Assembly: GCA_041743085.1 (NCBI GenBank)
Contig: JBGTNL010000093.1
Span: forward strand, 110,173 to 174,172
From: JAFMPW01 sp041743085
GTDB lineage: Bacteria > Bacteroidota > Bacteroidia > Flavobacteriales > Flavobacteriaceae
Direction of reading: 5' to 3'
Length of the DNA: 64,000 nucleotides
Below, piece after piece: positions 24,901-34,233 of the stretch. Both the position numbers and the translations under genes were made by a program. The notes under the pieces are model-generated. The model made no database searches and was not told where the DNA came from. It saw nothing but the letters and a program-made list of their open reading frames with translations. Each line of letters opens with the position of its first letter. Positions within the stretch are counted from its first letter, which is position 1.

Positions 24901-25927
24901 AGTTGATGTCGCGGTGGTTGAGGAGGTTTCACAAGCCGGGGGTATGAACGAAGTATTAGAAGAATACCGCGGCCTCACACCACTGCAATTGCAAATCCTT
25001 GCCAGCTTGCCGGATAATATGGATGCCTTTACACGGATCAATGATGCCAACATTGATCCCGGTGATGAACAGTATGCCGATCGGATGACCGAGATTCCGG
25101 ATCCTGATCAACCGGCATACATTCCAGCGGATGACATGCTGCTGTATATAGACAAAACCCTGAATGGTCAGAGCAACAACTACTACTTCTATGCGATCAG
25201 GACAGTAGATACAAATGGTCTAACAAGCGCGCTCAGCATCTCGACCCTACCTATCGCAATTCCCAGGACCACCCCGCCACCTGTACCGGTCATAACAGCA
25301 GTCAACGGAGGCGAAAATAAGGTCATCCTAAAGTGGGCTAAAAATCCGGGCGCGGAAATAGCAGGCTATTTGGTGTACCGCACGCATGATAAGAAAAATG
25401 CGAGGGATTGGCGGAAAATGGAGTTGATCAAAGCCAATGACACCGATGTGTTTAGTGTGGCGGTCAATGGCAGTTTGCCGAGCAAGGAATTTGAGTTTGT
25501 GGATGAAAGCGCCATAGCACGACAGGCCTATTATTATGGAATAGTGGCGGTTGGACTGAGCGATGAGGGCAAGTGGTTGCCTTCAAGGATTTCGCAGGCC
25601 GTGGTGGGGCAGGGATTTGATTTGACGCCGCCGGAGCCGCCGGAGTGGATTATTGCTGAGTGGATTTCCGATGCTAATGGACAGGCAATACATTTGGTCT
25701 GGCGAGCGTCAGAAGAAATGATGTACAGTACGCTACAACGCCGCCCCTTGGGTGGCGGTGTGTGGACTTCTGTGTCCCAGAGGATTACAGCAAGTTCATC
25801 ACCTTTCGAATTTGAGTTTATAGACAGGACAGTAATCCCCGGAAATTCTTATGATTATCGAATTTTAGGAGAAGACCAGGTAGGCAACAAAAATTTATTG
25901 TTCAATATTCAGCCAGTGAGGCCGTAA
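21905..25927 (+). CDS. Giant unrecognised protein with C-terminal fibronectin type III-like domains
   Basis: A 1340-residue protein from the ATG at 21905 (MPLKNLNMIGFGSKGDDGIEE); the frame is open to a TTG at 21872 but the ATG fits better. There is no signal peptide, lipobox or T9SS tail. The N-terminal region says GIHLRWSFNDKLGFPPCFKLYRR, a fibronectin-III-like edge, and this 'LRW...G...LYRR' pattern returns at ALRWNKSTAPVKYQVLRT (about 950), VILKWAKNPGAEIAGYLVYRT (about 1140) and IHLVWRASEEMMYSTLQRR (about 1265), pointing to several Ig/Fn3-like beta sandwiches. I do not recognise the central part. It lies 14 bases before the next gene and is probably the first gene of a three-gene operon. 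A scaffold or surface-layer role is only a guess. Confidence 0.75.
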   Translation: MPLKNLNMIGFGSKGDDGIEEGIHLRWSFNDKLGFPPCFKLYRRESDPKNKYEFPIQNDIIPQKLDLPYTYEVRQNQKFKFKLAKATSDGKKASTLKTKNETLENGTAIRYILIEGELTILFSKPVSRIELKFLLEDNSAFKIKALSEDGNYHPYNIEDPVSGLQNISFDAPGTNGLILMGTVIKLVHLAGWICVAKGNWERINDYCGCGLPVNQEGTNYVNDVYPPIIGRDLATALCRLGYGNVANSPITILEFLELKAMLLTITHEGSEVPVGWTLFPGDEGEGTTETLEFSKYDFLLAQSLHVFFAKILDLYFVDTDTENNKVYDYKVTAEWPEWNLRRLDHQITFDAYQPDETFFPVLPLDDQVVLYAPKRPRIVDEIDSLSGTALGLDISSEKVPIIISFLQPVTEVHIFMVNPDFTPGDQITIEAYKHLFSSWVSREELVLERGMLRLRAAQIDYIKIHTSHAVLCRIHYDFEPFPVGLQNYILCGIFKHTHLPLTRPTNLVASFLPGGTVTDQDGNVTEKPYLAGLRWDVDENPHNELISLAPVLYHMERKTEAGDEELITEDSPLFVTPSYLGKGDRDIPIGWPEERQYFTEAITRDTYNNYRIAGLDLFGRQSTFTEYETYEIKEPKPPHPLDVSAQFLDYDTYNVADNSCSDPTITDIDKTWLSANARNAIVVRWKWPQNLQLQAPDVEGFDVHFKQGWLNSYTGIVMTEPEEEILTKTSLNLTVKELEKYVIFDGLSENIPVYNFQISLDVYPGPLPEPQHLTRGISERALLPEDAFRLCWLTQGNHSFLILKNDGGPPVSLWILKLEDMPVKDKGYGVAVTPEKDFFIDYKDPGHWYDNRITHQEPKDSREEYVVYIEDPEFPNPTLKATDINKVRYAQIGVNSYVGEIKGSVSAPATIMALYREVPPAPIAFIPEEDQVEALLATPANIYGKSSFALRWNKSTAPVKYQVLRTLDQTLFKSDFTLRPSRSSDFYDTFGNDHPYFPAVDVAVVEEVSQAGGMNEVLEEYRGLTPLQLQILASLPDNMDAFTRINDANIDPGDEQYADRMTEIPDPDQPAYIPADDMLLYIDKTLNGQSNNYYFYAIRTVDTNGLTSALSISTLPIAIPRTTPPPVPVITAVNGGENKVILKWAKNPGAEIAGYLVYRTHDKKNARDWRKMELIKANDTDVFSVAVNGSLPSKEFEFVDESAIARQAYYYGIVAVGLSDEGKWLPSRISQAVVGQGFDLTPPEPPEWIIAEWISDANGQAIHLVWRASEEMMYSTLQRRPLGGGVWTSVSQRITASSSPFEFEFIDRTVIPGNSYDYRILGEDQVGNKNLLFNIQPVRP

Positions 25928-25941
25928 TTGGGGATATTAAA

Positions 25942-28038
25942 ATGAGAGAGCTACACTTTTTACGAACACCAATTCGAGGAGACCATCAAGATCGCCTTCA
26001 AAACATTCAGATTAGCGAGGTTCCCCTCGAAGGGAACCCATTGCCGAATCAGGTATATCCGCAGACTCTTAAGATTTCATTTGAACTGACCCCTACGGCG
26101 ACGGAGCTGCAAATCGCTCCGTTATGGGAAGGTTTTCTCTTATTTCTTCCAGATGCGACAGTTGGCAATCCTATGGACCCCTCAGAGGTTACAGAGGCGA
26201 ACTATGCAAACTGGTCAATTATTGGAGATTTGGTATTACGCAGTTATATTAGCTTTAATGATGAGTCGGATTTCAGGAAATACTTTGAACAAGTCATCCC
26301 TTTCATCAATCCAATAGCCACAACAGTTCGATATTCAAAAATTGAAATTACCAAAGATTTCCTTTTTACTACATTAATGCAAGTTCCTAAACTACCAGAG
26401 TTCTTCAATGAAGAACTCGTGACAGCAACTGATCCACTTTATCATGAAAAACTGGTAATCAATTTTCTGAAGGGAACGGCAGAAGTACCTTGTCTAATAG
26501 ACTCCACCGATCCAATACAAGATACAGCACTGAAACCGATGCCAATCGTTCATTTATCCCCTTCAGGTACCCCTACTGTGCTGCGAGTCGCAGCAGCAAG
26601 TCTTACAGAAAAGATTAGGGAAACAACATGGTTTGATCATCGACCTGAATTTGACGATATTTCTGGCGAAGTGTTGGTTGATCCAATTTTACAAACTACC
26701 AAAGATTTGAATTATAACCCCTCACATCCGAGTCATTCTGTTATTTCTTTATGGGCTTTATTTCAATCAGCTAAATTGGCGGCCTATGCATTTGATCATG
26801 ATGTGTCGCGACCTTTGCGAACCGCTTTAACCGCCACCAGAATCGATAGCCGAACCTATCGGCGTATTGAATTAATCCGGCCTCCGATTCCCGGCTCGGC
26901 AGTCAGCTCTAATCCTCAGCGCCCCTATCCTATGTATCGCCTATGTTGGAGACCAGTGGGTGGTGGGGCTACGGAATCACTCCGCATGCCACTTTCTGGA
27001 AGAATGTATTTACCTCTGACTGATGGCCAATACACCTTTTGGGCAATTCCTCGTTCACAAGACCCGGTTGTGGTTGTGACAGGTGGGCAGTTAAAGATAA
27101 GTTTAAAACAGCCGGTTCCGGCAAAATACATTGGCCTTCCCCAAGAAACAGTTAACTCAGATCTTACTGGTGTAGAGTCTCTAACTATCTTTGTGCATTT
27201 ACATGAATTCGATACACTATTTACCTGGGAAGGCTTTCGAGCTGTAGTTGCAGACGGAACACGTACAAGACTTAAGGCGAAGGCAAAATCAAACTGGAAC
27301 TCAGATGTTTTCGACTGGCATATTGTGCCGACGAATAACGATTCGAAAAAACCCTTCACTCCCATTTATGGTTTCATTCGTGAGTCGGCAGGGCGTCATG
27401 GACTTGCACCGGAATTCCTGTTGACTATTGCTATGGGTGAAGGAGCCAATCTTGCAATCGCGAACCGAGTAGCCTTCGATCCTCTCGAGGTTCTGGATGC
27501 ATTTGGTTTCTTGGGTCTGGATCTGATCCTTTACAGAACCGGTCGACCGATGCCTGATGGCTCAGCTCCCCCGCTGCCACCGGAGATTCCGGCAGCCAAT
27601 ATAGACGAGATAGCGGAGTATTCCTATAACCTAGTGACGGAAGGCTATGTGGATCCAGTGACTGCATTGGCCGTAAATTGGAGTGGAGACGAAATAAATG
27701 AGATAGGACGCACACTTCAAGTTGCGCAGATTACCGGTTGGGCGGCGGCAATCGAACTTGTCGCGGCTGAACTGCATGCACGCCTTGACGAAATGGTTAA
27801 TTATTTAGCATCTCAACTTCCCCCGGTCCCTGTTACCGAGGAAATCCAGCGACGTTTCCTGGCCTACATCCGCTTCAATAGTAAACCAGAAACTGCTAGG
27901 CAACACGCTGACAATATGAATGACGAACTGGACAAATGGCCCGGGGCGAGTTCCGGGGATAACCTCAATGCACTCTTCAATACCATTCAGCGAATTGCCG
28001 TATCTCAATGGCAGGAAGAGTCAAAAGTATACCGATAA
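25942..28038 (+). CDS. Unrecognised 698-residue protein with a lytic-transglycosylase-like stretch
   Basis: The ATG at 25942 follows the previous gene by 14 bases. The first 460 residues are beta-rich and unassigned. At about 470-495, GFIRESAGRHGLAPEF followed by LLTIAMGEGANL resembles the helix and catalytic Glu region of lysozyme-fold (SLT/GH23) enzymes, where AxxxxESG is usual; here the order is A-M-G-E-G, so catalytic competence is uncertain. The last 200 residues are helical (AAIELVAAELHARLDEM). No export signal is visible. The stop codon overlaps the next start by 31 bases, so the second and third genes are translationally coupled. Confidence 0.7.
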   Translation: MRELHFLRTPIRGDHQDRLQNIQISEVPLEGNPLPNQVYPQTLKISFELTPTATELQIAPLWEGFLLFLPDATVGNPMDPSEVTEANYANWSIIGDLVLRSYISFNDESDFRKYFEQVIPFINPIATTVRYSKIEITKDFLFTTLMQVPKLPEFFNEELVTATDPLYHEKLVINFLKGTAEVPCLIDSTDPIQDTALKPMPIVHLSPSGTPTVLRVAAASLTEKIRETTWFDHRPEFDDISGEVLVDPILQTTKDLNYNPSHPSHSVISLWALFQSAKLAAYAFDHDVSRPLRTALTATRIDSRTYRRIELIRPPIPGSAVSSNPQRPYPMYRLCWRPVGGGATESLRMPLSGRMYLPLTDGQYTFWAIPRSQDPVVVVTGGQLKISLKQPVPAKYIGLPQETVNSDLTGVESLTIFVHLHEFDTLFTWEGFRAVVADGTRTRLKAKAKSNWNSDVFDWHIVPTNNDSKKPFTPIYGFIRESAGRHGLAPEFLLTIAMGEGANLAIANRVAFDPLEVLDAFGFLGLDLILYRTGRPMPDGSAPPLPPEIPAANIDEIAEYSYNLVTEGYVDPVTALAVNWSGDEINEIGRTLQVAQITGWAAAIELVAAELHARLDEMVNYLASQLPPVPVTEEIQRRFLAYIRFNSKPETARQHADNMNDELDKWPGASSGDNLNALFNTIQRIAVSQWQEESKVYR

Positions 28039-31000
28039 TTCTTGTCCTATATGATCCAAATAGATTAGCTATGCGAACTGTTACCGATATCGAAGGGAAA
28101 ACGATCTTCCCTATTTCTCAACTTCTCAGCCCTGAAAGCGTGCCCAGTGATATTGTAGAGTTCGATGGGGCGCTTGCCGATTTATTCAACCATATATTCT
28201 ATGCAGAGTCTTCACTACAGGCAGTGGAAAATGGCTATGCAGGTATAATCACATTAGTGATAGACCACGAAATGTCCCTAGTACTATTCAATGATGTAAT
28301 CCAACTAGTGATAGGGGGTAGTGGACTCAGTGTGTTTGAGGTCGAAATAAGTCTTGAAAGCCAGCCAGGAGGTTTAATTTTCAATCTAGTTCTGGTTGAT
28401 GTGTCCGTTGTAGCGCGCATCTCGTCTAACATTCTTCGACCTTTGAAAAACGGAACTTTAGAGCCCGATTTGGAAGCTACGAGTGTCGACATCGAGCTTG
28501 GTGCTGTTACAATCCAAGTTGGCACCCATCAAGCTATCAATGTACAGTTTGTCGGCGACCTGGCGGTACCTCAGTGCATGATTGGTGATACTGGTATTGT
28601 CATTAGTGTGATGAGTATCCAATGGCTCACCCCTGAAATTGATGCTCTACCCATAAATACTCCTCCGGAGTTCAGCGGATTCCATCTTGAGAGGGTGATG
28701 ATCCAACTTCCCGAGGGGCTCAACGACATTCTGCCCGACGATGTCACATTGGAGGATTTCTTCATCGGCTCTGGCGGATTTTATGGGAAGGTTACAGGCA
28801 ATTGGGAAGTTGACCCTGAAAATCCCATCGATGCCGGGTCAGGTGACGTTTTTGGATTTCGATTCCGACTAACCAACATTGCTATTGAATTCATACAAAA
28901 TACCCTGGTTTCCGGGGGTATTTCGGGCTATCTGCAACTGCCATTCTTTGACGAGCCTGTACAGGTAGAACTTGGCCTCACCAACAATGGTGACTTCACT
29001 ATCGCCCTCGCTAATCCGGATGGCCTCTTAACCCTCGAAAAAGATGGCATCATTTCCATAGAGGTGACCAGCCTGGAATTTATTAAAGAAGGAAATACCT
29101 ATGCTATTAAGCTTTCCGGTAAAATTACCCCCTTGCTGGCCGGACTAAACTGGCCGTCGTTTGAATTAAAAGGCCTTACCATTGGTACAGATGGTACCGT
29201 TAGTGTAGATGGGGGATGGATTGAACTGCCGGACCAGAAGGTATTGGACTTCCACGGCTTTCAAATTGAAATTGCAAAACTGGGTTTTGGCAGCGATGAG
29301 GAAGATGGCGTATTGTACAAGTGGGTGGGATTCTCAGGAGGTATTCAAATTATTCAAGCCCTGCCGTTGCGCGGTGGTGTAGAAGGATTGAAAGTGATGT
29401 GGTCCCAGGACGGACAGTTTAAACTAAAGATCGGGGGGGTATATCTTTCCTTTGAGATCAAGGATGTGCTCACTTTTGACGGGTCGGTTTATTTTATCGA
29501 TGAGGAAAATCCGGATATTAAAGAATTCCGGGGTAGCGTGGACCTGAATTTAATTCCGATCAATTTGGGTATAGATGCACAATTTATCACAGGCAAAACG
29601 GCCGATTATAATTACTTCTATATTGCCGTAGGGCTCGATCTTCCCGTAGGTATCCCACTGGGCCCGCCAGTGCTCGGTCTGTATGGTCTGGCAGGGCTTT
29701 ATGGCCATAACATGACCCTGGATTATCAGCGTTTGGTTGACTACGACGACGTGGCCGATCGCCCCGACCTTGCTGATGTCGGCAACTGGTTTAACCAAAA
29801 AGATGCCATGGCCTTCGGCGCTGGACTTACCGTGGGTACTTTGCCCGATACTAAATTTATCGTAAAGGTAAAAGCCTTGTTTGTTATCCTTATCCCCGGT
29901 CCTGTATTGCTGATCGAAGGACAGGCTGGCATGCTTTCACTGGGTGAAAATTACTTGATGAAAGTCTTAGCCGTGCTCGACCCGTCATCGGGAACCTTTT
30001 TAATGAATATTTCGGCGGAGTATCAGTTTCCTAAAGCAAGCGGTGATTTATTGAACATTTCGGGCTCTGCGGAAGCCTACTTCAGTGCCGCCGACCCCAG
30101 CAGCTGGCATCTTTATCTTGGCGAAAACCTGCCCGAATCAAAACGGATCAGAGCAGATATCCTTAATTTCTTTAAGGCGCAGACCTACCTTATGTTAGAC
30201 CATGACGGATTGCTCATGGGCGCCTGGATCGGTTACGGTCTGGACAAGAAATACGGTATCTTACGGGTCATTCTCGAAGCCTGGATGAGTGGCGAGCTCG
30301 GTATAAGTACCATGCCCTTACAGGCCAAAGGTTCGGTAACCCTATATGGCAACGCCGAACTCAGTGCCAGCATCGTTAGCCTGGGGATTTCGGTAGAGGC
30401 CAATGTAACCGCAGAGGCACCCAAGCCACTTTATATTTCGGCCTTCCTGGAAGTACAACTGAAAACCCCCCTGGGTAAACCGAAAGCCAAAATTACACTG
30501 AAATGGGAAGAGCAGGGAGTCCCGTCATTTCCAATACCTCTTTCCACTACCTTGGGGGTGGAACACAGGAAGGTAACTAAAAATTGGGAAATTCCTAAAT
30601 ATAGCCCATATGCGCTCGATACCGATGGCCTTTATGCGAACCTCGAAATACCCGTAGGTATTCCTGCTGTGCCCGTCGTACCTCCCGACGTTTACCTGAC
30701 CTTGAACTTTGATAAGTCTGTTATCGATGTTACAATGGTGGGTGCTAACCCTGATGTGATTTCCAAATACGAAAAAGTAGGGGATTACGAATTTAAGTAT
30801 GAACTTAAAAAAGTAACCTTGGCCTCCCGGGATACATGGAATGAAACTAGTGACAATAATGATGATGACTGGTTAGATTTTCTAGGACCACTTGGAGACT
30901 ATTCCCTTACAGGGTACTGGCAATTCATTCCGAATACGGATGCAGTGGCCAACACCAAACTGATCCTGAACGCGTCGTCGCCATTTGAAATTTCACGGGT

Positions 31001-33608
31001 TTTGGAAGATGATGACCTCTGGTACACCATGCTGAATGTCTATAATCCCGATTACCCCTGTTATGGGGAAACCGTACTGGAAGAGATTTGCGCAGATTTC
31101 GAGATGCAGGAAAGCATGTATTACTACGGTACGCTCATCCGGGATGGCTTTGTTTTTTCCTCCCCGCATCCTATGGTAGTACATGGCTACCAGGCGTTGT
31201 GGCTGGGAACGGAAAAAGCCCTTAACAATACAGATGGTTACCAGACCATTGAATGCCTTAACATTAAATCACAGGAACCCACCGAAGCGATCAACCTGAA
31301 AGTGATCAAAGACGTGTTGATTACAGCAGGTATCGGTTATGACTCCTATCTTAAATTTACCGACGCATATTCAGAGGGGGATATAGAACTGTATGTCAAT
31401 CTATCCTCGCTCGACCTTGCCAATGGCATCATTCCCGTATTTGTTCACTTTCCCAAAATCTCCTTTGGTGATACCCCTTTTAGGGTTTATATCAGTTGCA
31501 TAGCAAGTGATACACCCACTTATTTGTTTTATGCCTTTGATGATGATGGCGAAGTGATTGACAAAGTTAAAATTAACGAGGGTAATAAAATTGGGGATAC
31601 TGTAATATACACTTTGGAGGCAGAAGTTCCCATTAGAAAAATTGGGTTGTTGGGTAATGACTTTAGAATCCTGGATATCTGTTATGAAGTGCATCATACC
31701 GTAGAAAACACCAATATTCTGGTAACCTTGCCTCAGGAAGTGATCCATTCCCAGGTACACATCTCAAAAGATTCCGAAGGAACAATTTATCTTTATGATA
31801 AAGAAAACACGGAAATTAAACAGCTCGTGTTCTCTATACCTGTAGGTATACCCGATGACGAAGTTTTACCGATTACCCTTGAAATGGATGGCCAACTATT
31901 CCAATCATTCCTGGTCTTGGGTCGTTTTGACATCATCCGGGTTTGTGGGGTAACTCAGGAAGCTCAGGAAAATTATGATTATAATGCAGGTCTTAGTACG
32001 CATTTACAGAGCACCGTGGAAGAAAACTGGGGTAAACACACGGCCCAGATTTTACAACCAAATAAGTATTATCGGCTGAAAATAGAGACCGCTACCAGCC
32101 GGATAAAAAATGGGGGCTCCTGGGAAGTAAGGGATTTTAATGAAAATATGTACTTTAAAACCGGCAATCCTCCCGGTCCACCTGCCGACACACAAGTTGA
32201 AGTTGAGGACACGATGCGGTATGATCTGGAAGGCCCCTTAATGAACCTGAATGCCTATATAGACTTCACTATTCCAGCAGGGTCAACAGCCGATGAAGCC
32301 CAGCCTTTTGTTTTTCGTTCCTACGATATCGGGTTAGTATTCAACGATTCCTATATAGAACAGATGTACCAAATGGCAGGATTACCAATTAGAATCCGAC
32401 TTTTGGACAATAATAATCTTCCGGTGCTAAATGCAGCCGGTGAGGTGTTGGAATTTGTGAATGCCTGGGGCGATAACCCCGAACTTTCACTCACTCGCGA
32501 AGAAACCAGGTATGAAGATATTTTGGATGATAGGGGATGCATTATAATGACAGGTGTAACACCGGAAACAAATAAGGAAATTTTGGCATCTTCCAGAGAC
32601 TTGTTGCTCAAACCACAAACCCAATATCGGGCACAGGTTCTGGCGGGGGACATTCATAGTGTCTATGAATTTGCCTTTATTAGCTCAAGGTATGCCAGTT
32701 TTATGCATCAGGTATATTCATTCGAAAATGTGGCCTGGAGTTATTACGAATTACTTAATAATGCGGACTACGCCGTTGATGCCTCCGTTTTGGAACAAAT
32801 ACTATCCAACTCGGAAGAATCGCAGGTTAAATTTGAACAACTTATGGGGTTACTCGATCTAAATCCCAGAATGGTTCCCGAGCGAACAGAAATTACCCTT
32901 ATTAACGATCTGAATCAGTCCGTCGGGTTATTACTCGAAACCCCCGAACCTGTTGATTGGATCCGTACTTCCTTGAAACTTTCTTTTGTTGCGGAGGATC
33001 ATGCCATCCAACCTTTTAACAGTACTATTAAAATTGTAAAGGGAGATTTGGCGGCTGCGCAATGGGTGGAGGTATTTTTCCTGGAATCAGCGGATATTTC
33101 GGATTGGGCTATCGAATACAGGGCTTTGGATTCAGATGATTATTTGGAGTATTTCCGATTTCCTACAGGTAGTTCCTATAATGCAGGTACCTGCGTGAGG
33201 ATCAATAACGGGGAGGAATCTAGAGTAACCAGTGGCGAAACAGAATATATTGATCTTTACGCCGATCATGCCACGGACTCCTTTTCAATGGATGGGATTG
33301 TGACCCGGATAAAGGATACTGCTGATGAAATAATACACGAGCGAACTATCCATAATGATGCAGTGTTCTCCGAACAGGAAATTACGATCATTGGAAATGC
33401 GGATGGCAGTAAATGTTTTATTTTCCTAAAGGACGGTGGCCAGCAATTTAGTGCCTTGGGAGATGGAGTATATCATATGGATTTTACATACCTCCGTGAT
33501 CTTGGGGATCCTGCATATCCCATACTGAGAAGATTTGGGTCCACAGCGAATGAGGAAGCTACCCTTGAGTTTTCATTGCCCGCGTTTTCAATAGGTGAGC
33601 TCGTTTAG
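28008..33608 (+). CDS. Giant 1866-residue beta-rich protein of unknown function
   Basis: Start ATG at 28008 inside the end of the preceding gene. No signal peptide (MAGRVKSIPIILVLYDPN is not followed by a cleavage region). The central 800 residues are a succession of short amphipathic beta strands with turns (for example GLKVMWSQDGQFKLKIGGVYLSF and LYGLAGLYGHNM), recalling very large repeat-like beta proteins in the style of DUF6603-type or lipid-transfer (AsmA-like) proteins; this is an impression, not an assignment. The part after about 900 changes character to Ig-like modules (LTLNFDKSVIDVTMVGANPD) and ends without a sorting domain. The first 270 residues and the preceding gene have a somewhat different codon style than the rest, which could mean recombination. 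Confidence 0.7.
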   Translation: MAGRVKSIPIILVLYDPNRLAMRTVTDIEGKTIFPISQLLSPESVPSDIVEFDGALADLFNHIFYAESSLQAVENGYAGIITLVIDHEMSLVLFNDVIQLVIGGSGLSVFEVEISLESQPGGLIFNLVLVDVSVVARISSNILRPLKNGTLEPDLEATSVDIELGAVTIQVGTHQAINVQFVGDLAVPQCMIGDTGIVISVMSIQWLTPEIDALPINTPPEFSGFHLERVMIQLPEGLNDILPDDVTLEDFFIGSGGFYGKVTGNWEVDPENPIDAGSGDVFGFRFRLTNIAIEFIQNTLVSGGISGYLQLPFFDEPVQVELGLTNNGDFTIALANPDGLLTLEKDGIISIEVTSLEFIKEGNTYAIKLSGKITPLLAGLNWPSFELKGLTIGTDGTVSVDGGWIELPDQKVLDFHGFQIEIAKLGFGSDEEDGVLYKWVGFSGGIQIIQALPLRGGVEGLKVMWSQDGQFKLKIGGVYLSFEIKDVLTFDGSVYFIDEENPDIKEFRGSVDLNLIPINLGIDAQFITGKTADYNYFYIAVGLDLPVGIPLGPPVLGLYGLAGLYGHNMTLDYQRLVDYDDVADRPDLADVGNWFNQKDAMAFGAGLTVGTLPDTKFIVKVKALFVILIPGPVLLIEGQAGMLSLGENYLMKVLAVLDPSSGTFLMNISAEYQFPKASGDLLNISGSAEAYFSAADPSSWHLYLGENLPESKRIRADILNFFKAQTYLMLDHDGLLMGAWIGYGLDKKYGILRVILEAWMSGELGISTMPLQAKGSVTLYGNAELSASIVSLGISVEANVTAEAPKPLYISAFLEVQLKTPLGKPKAKITLKWEEQGVPSFPIPLSTTLGVEHRKVTKNWEIPKYSPYALDTDGLYANLEIPVGIPAVPVVPPDVYLTLNFDKSVIDVTMVGANPDVISKYEKVGDYEFKYELKKVTLASRDTWNETSDNNDDDWLDFLGPLGDYSLTGYWQFIPNTDAVANTKLILNASSPFEISRVLEDDDLWYTMLNVYNPDYPCYGETVLEEICADFEMQESMYYYGTLIRDGFVFSSPHPMVVHGYQALWLGTEKALNNTDGYQTIECLNIKSQEPTEAINLKVIKDVLITAGIGYDSYLKFTDAYSEGDIELYVNLSSLDLANGIIPVFVHFPKISFGDTPFRVYISCIASDTPTYLFYAFDDDGEVIDKVKINEGNKIGDTVIYTLEAEVPIRKIGLLGNDFRILDICYEVHHTVENTNILVTLPQEVIHSQVHISKDSEGTIYLYDKENTEIKQLVFSIPVGIPDDEVLPITLEMDGQLFQSFLVLGRFDIIRVCGVTQEAQENYDYNAGLSTHLQSTVEENWGKHTAQILQPNKYYRLKIETATSRIKNGGSWEVRDFNENMYFKTGNPPGPPADTQVEVEDTMRYDLEGPLMNLNAYIDFTIPAGSTADEAQPFVFRSYDIGLVFNDSYIEQMYQMAGLPIRIRLLDNNNLPVLNAAGEVLEFVNAWGDNPELSLTREETRYEDILDDRGCIIMTGVTPETNKEILASSRDLLLKPQTQYRAQVLAGDIHSVYEFAFISSRYASFMHQVYSFENVAWSYYELLNNADYAVDASVLEQILSNSEESQVKFEQLMGLLDLNPRMVPERTEITLINDLNQSVGLLLETPEPVDWIRTSLKLSFVAEDHAIQPFNSTIKIVKGDLAAAQWVEVFFLESADISDWAIEYRALDSDDYLEYFRFPTGSSYNAGTCVRINNGEESRVTSGETEYIDLYADHATDSFSMDGIVTRIKDTADEIIHERTIHNDAVFSEQEITIIGNADGSKCFIFLKDGGQQFSALGDGVYHMDFTYLRDLGDPAYPILRRFGSTANEEATLEFSLPAFSIGELV

Positions 33609-34233
33609 CATGTTTTTATTCTTATAAGTAATTAAATCGTTTTTGACAAATGTCCGTGAGGCAGAAAGCTTGGCTGAAGTTGAAAAAGTGCACTATTTGA
33701 TTCTTGTGTAAATTTTCTATTTACAGCCCCGATTTTGGAGAAATTCAACAAAACGATGAATTCCAAAATCCATTATTGGTACCTCCACGCATATTGCCAT
33801 CAATTGCATAATGGCCGAAACGTATCGTTTGAAAAAGTCTTGGATACATCAATAAGTATGGCCTTTTCAGTACTTGGTAGGAACATGGTTTAAGAATAGT
33901 GGAGTTTGTGAAGGGGACTAAAAGCGAAAAGTCATTGTACGAGGCACAATAGGGCTTTTCATTTGCAATGGGGAGTTCTACAGGGATCAACACTGGTACA
34001 TCTATCCAATACTAAAGGAATGAGTTAATACAGTGCTTTGGCTGTAGCATCACTAGGCTCCTCGGTTAAAAAGGGAGTCGTTAGCTTTATATTTCTGGCC
34101 AAAGCCAGTTTTGCAAGGATCAGTTCAAATTAATACTGTGTTGATGTTCATGGTGAGAATTCTTCTTAAGTGCAAGACAAGAATCTTGCAGGTAACAGCC
34201 GGGCTAATACCTTTGGACATTGCTAATTTCCTA
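33609..34233. other. Convergent intergenic region
   Basis: Between the 3' ends of the giant operon and of the minus-strand small-gene operon. It contains the third repeat copy (33927-33997), whose hairpin may terminate transcription. Elsewhere there are only short fragments such as a 22-codon open stretch at about 33640-33710 without start; no gene is supported. Confidence 0.5.
33927..33997 (+). repeat. Dispersed repeat, copy 3 (part B only), with hairpin
   Basis: GAAAAGTCATTGT pairs imperfectly with ACAATAGGGCTTTTC around GAGGC; it continues ATTTGCAATGGGGAG and GGGATCAACAC as in the other copies. In this position, 320 bases after the last giant gene, it could work as a bidirectional terminator for the two convergent operons. 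Confidence 0.65.

Noticed and set aside
21905..33608. Contractile injection system or phage tail cluster
   Set aside because: Giant Fn3 proteins and a lysozyme-like stretch invite this reading, but no sheath, tube, baseplate, spike, AAA ATPase or LysM connector gene is present in or around the locus.
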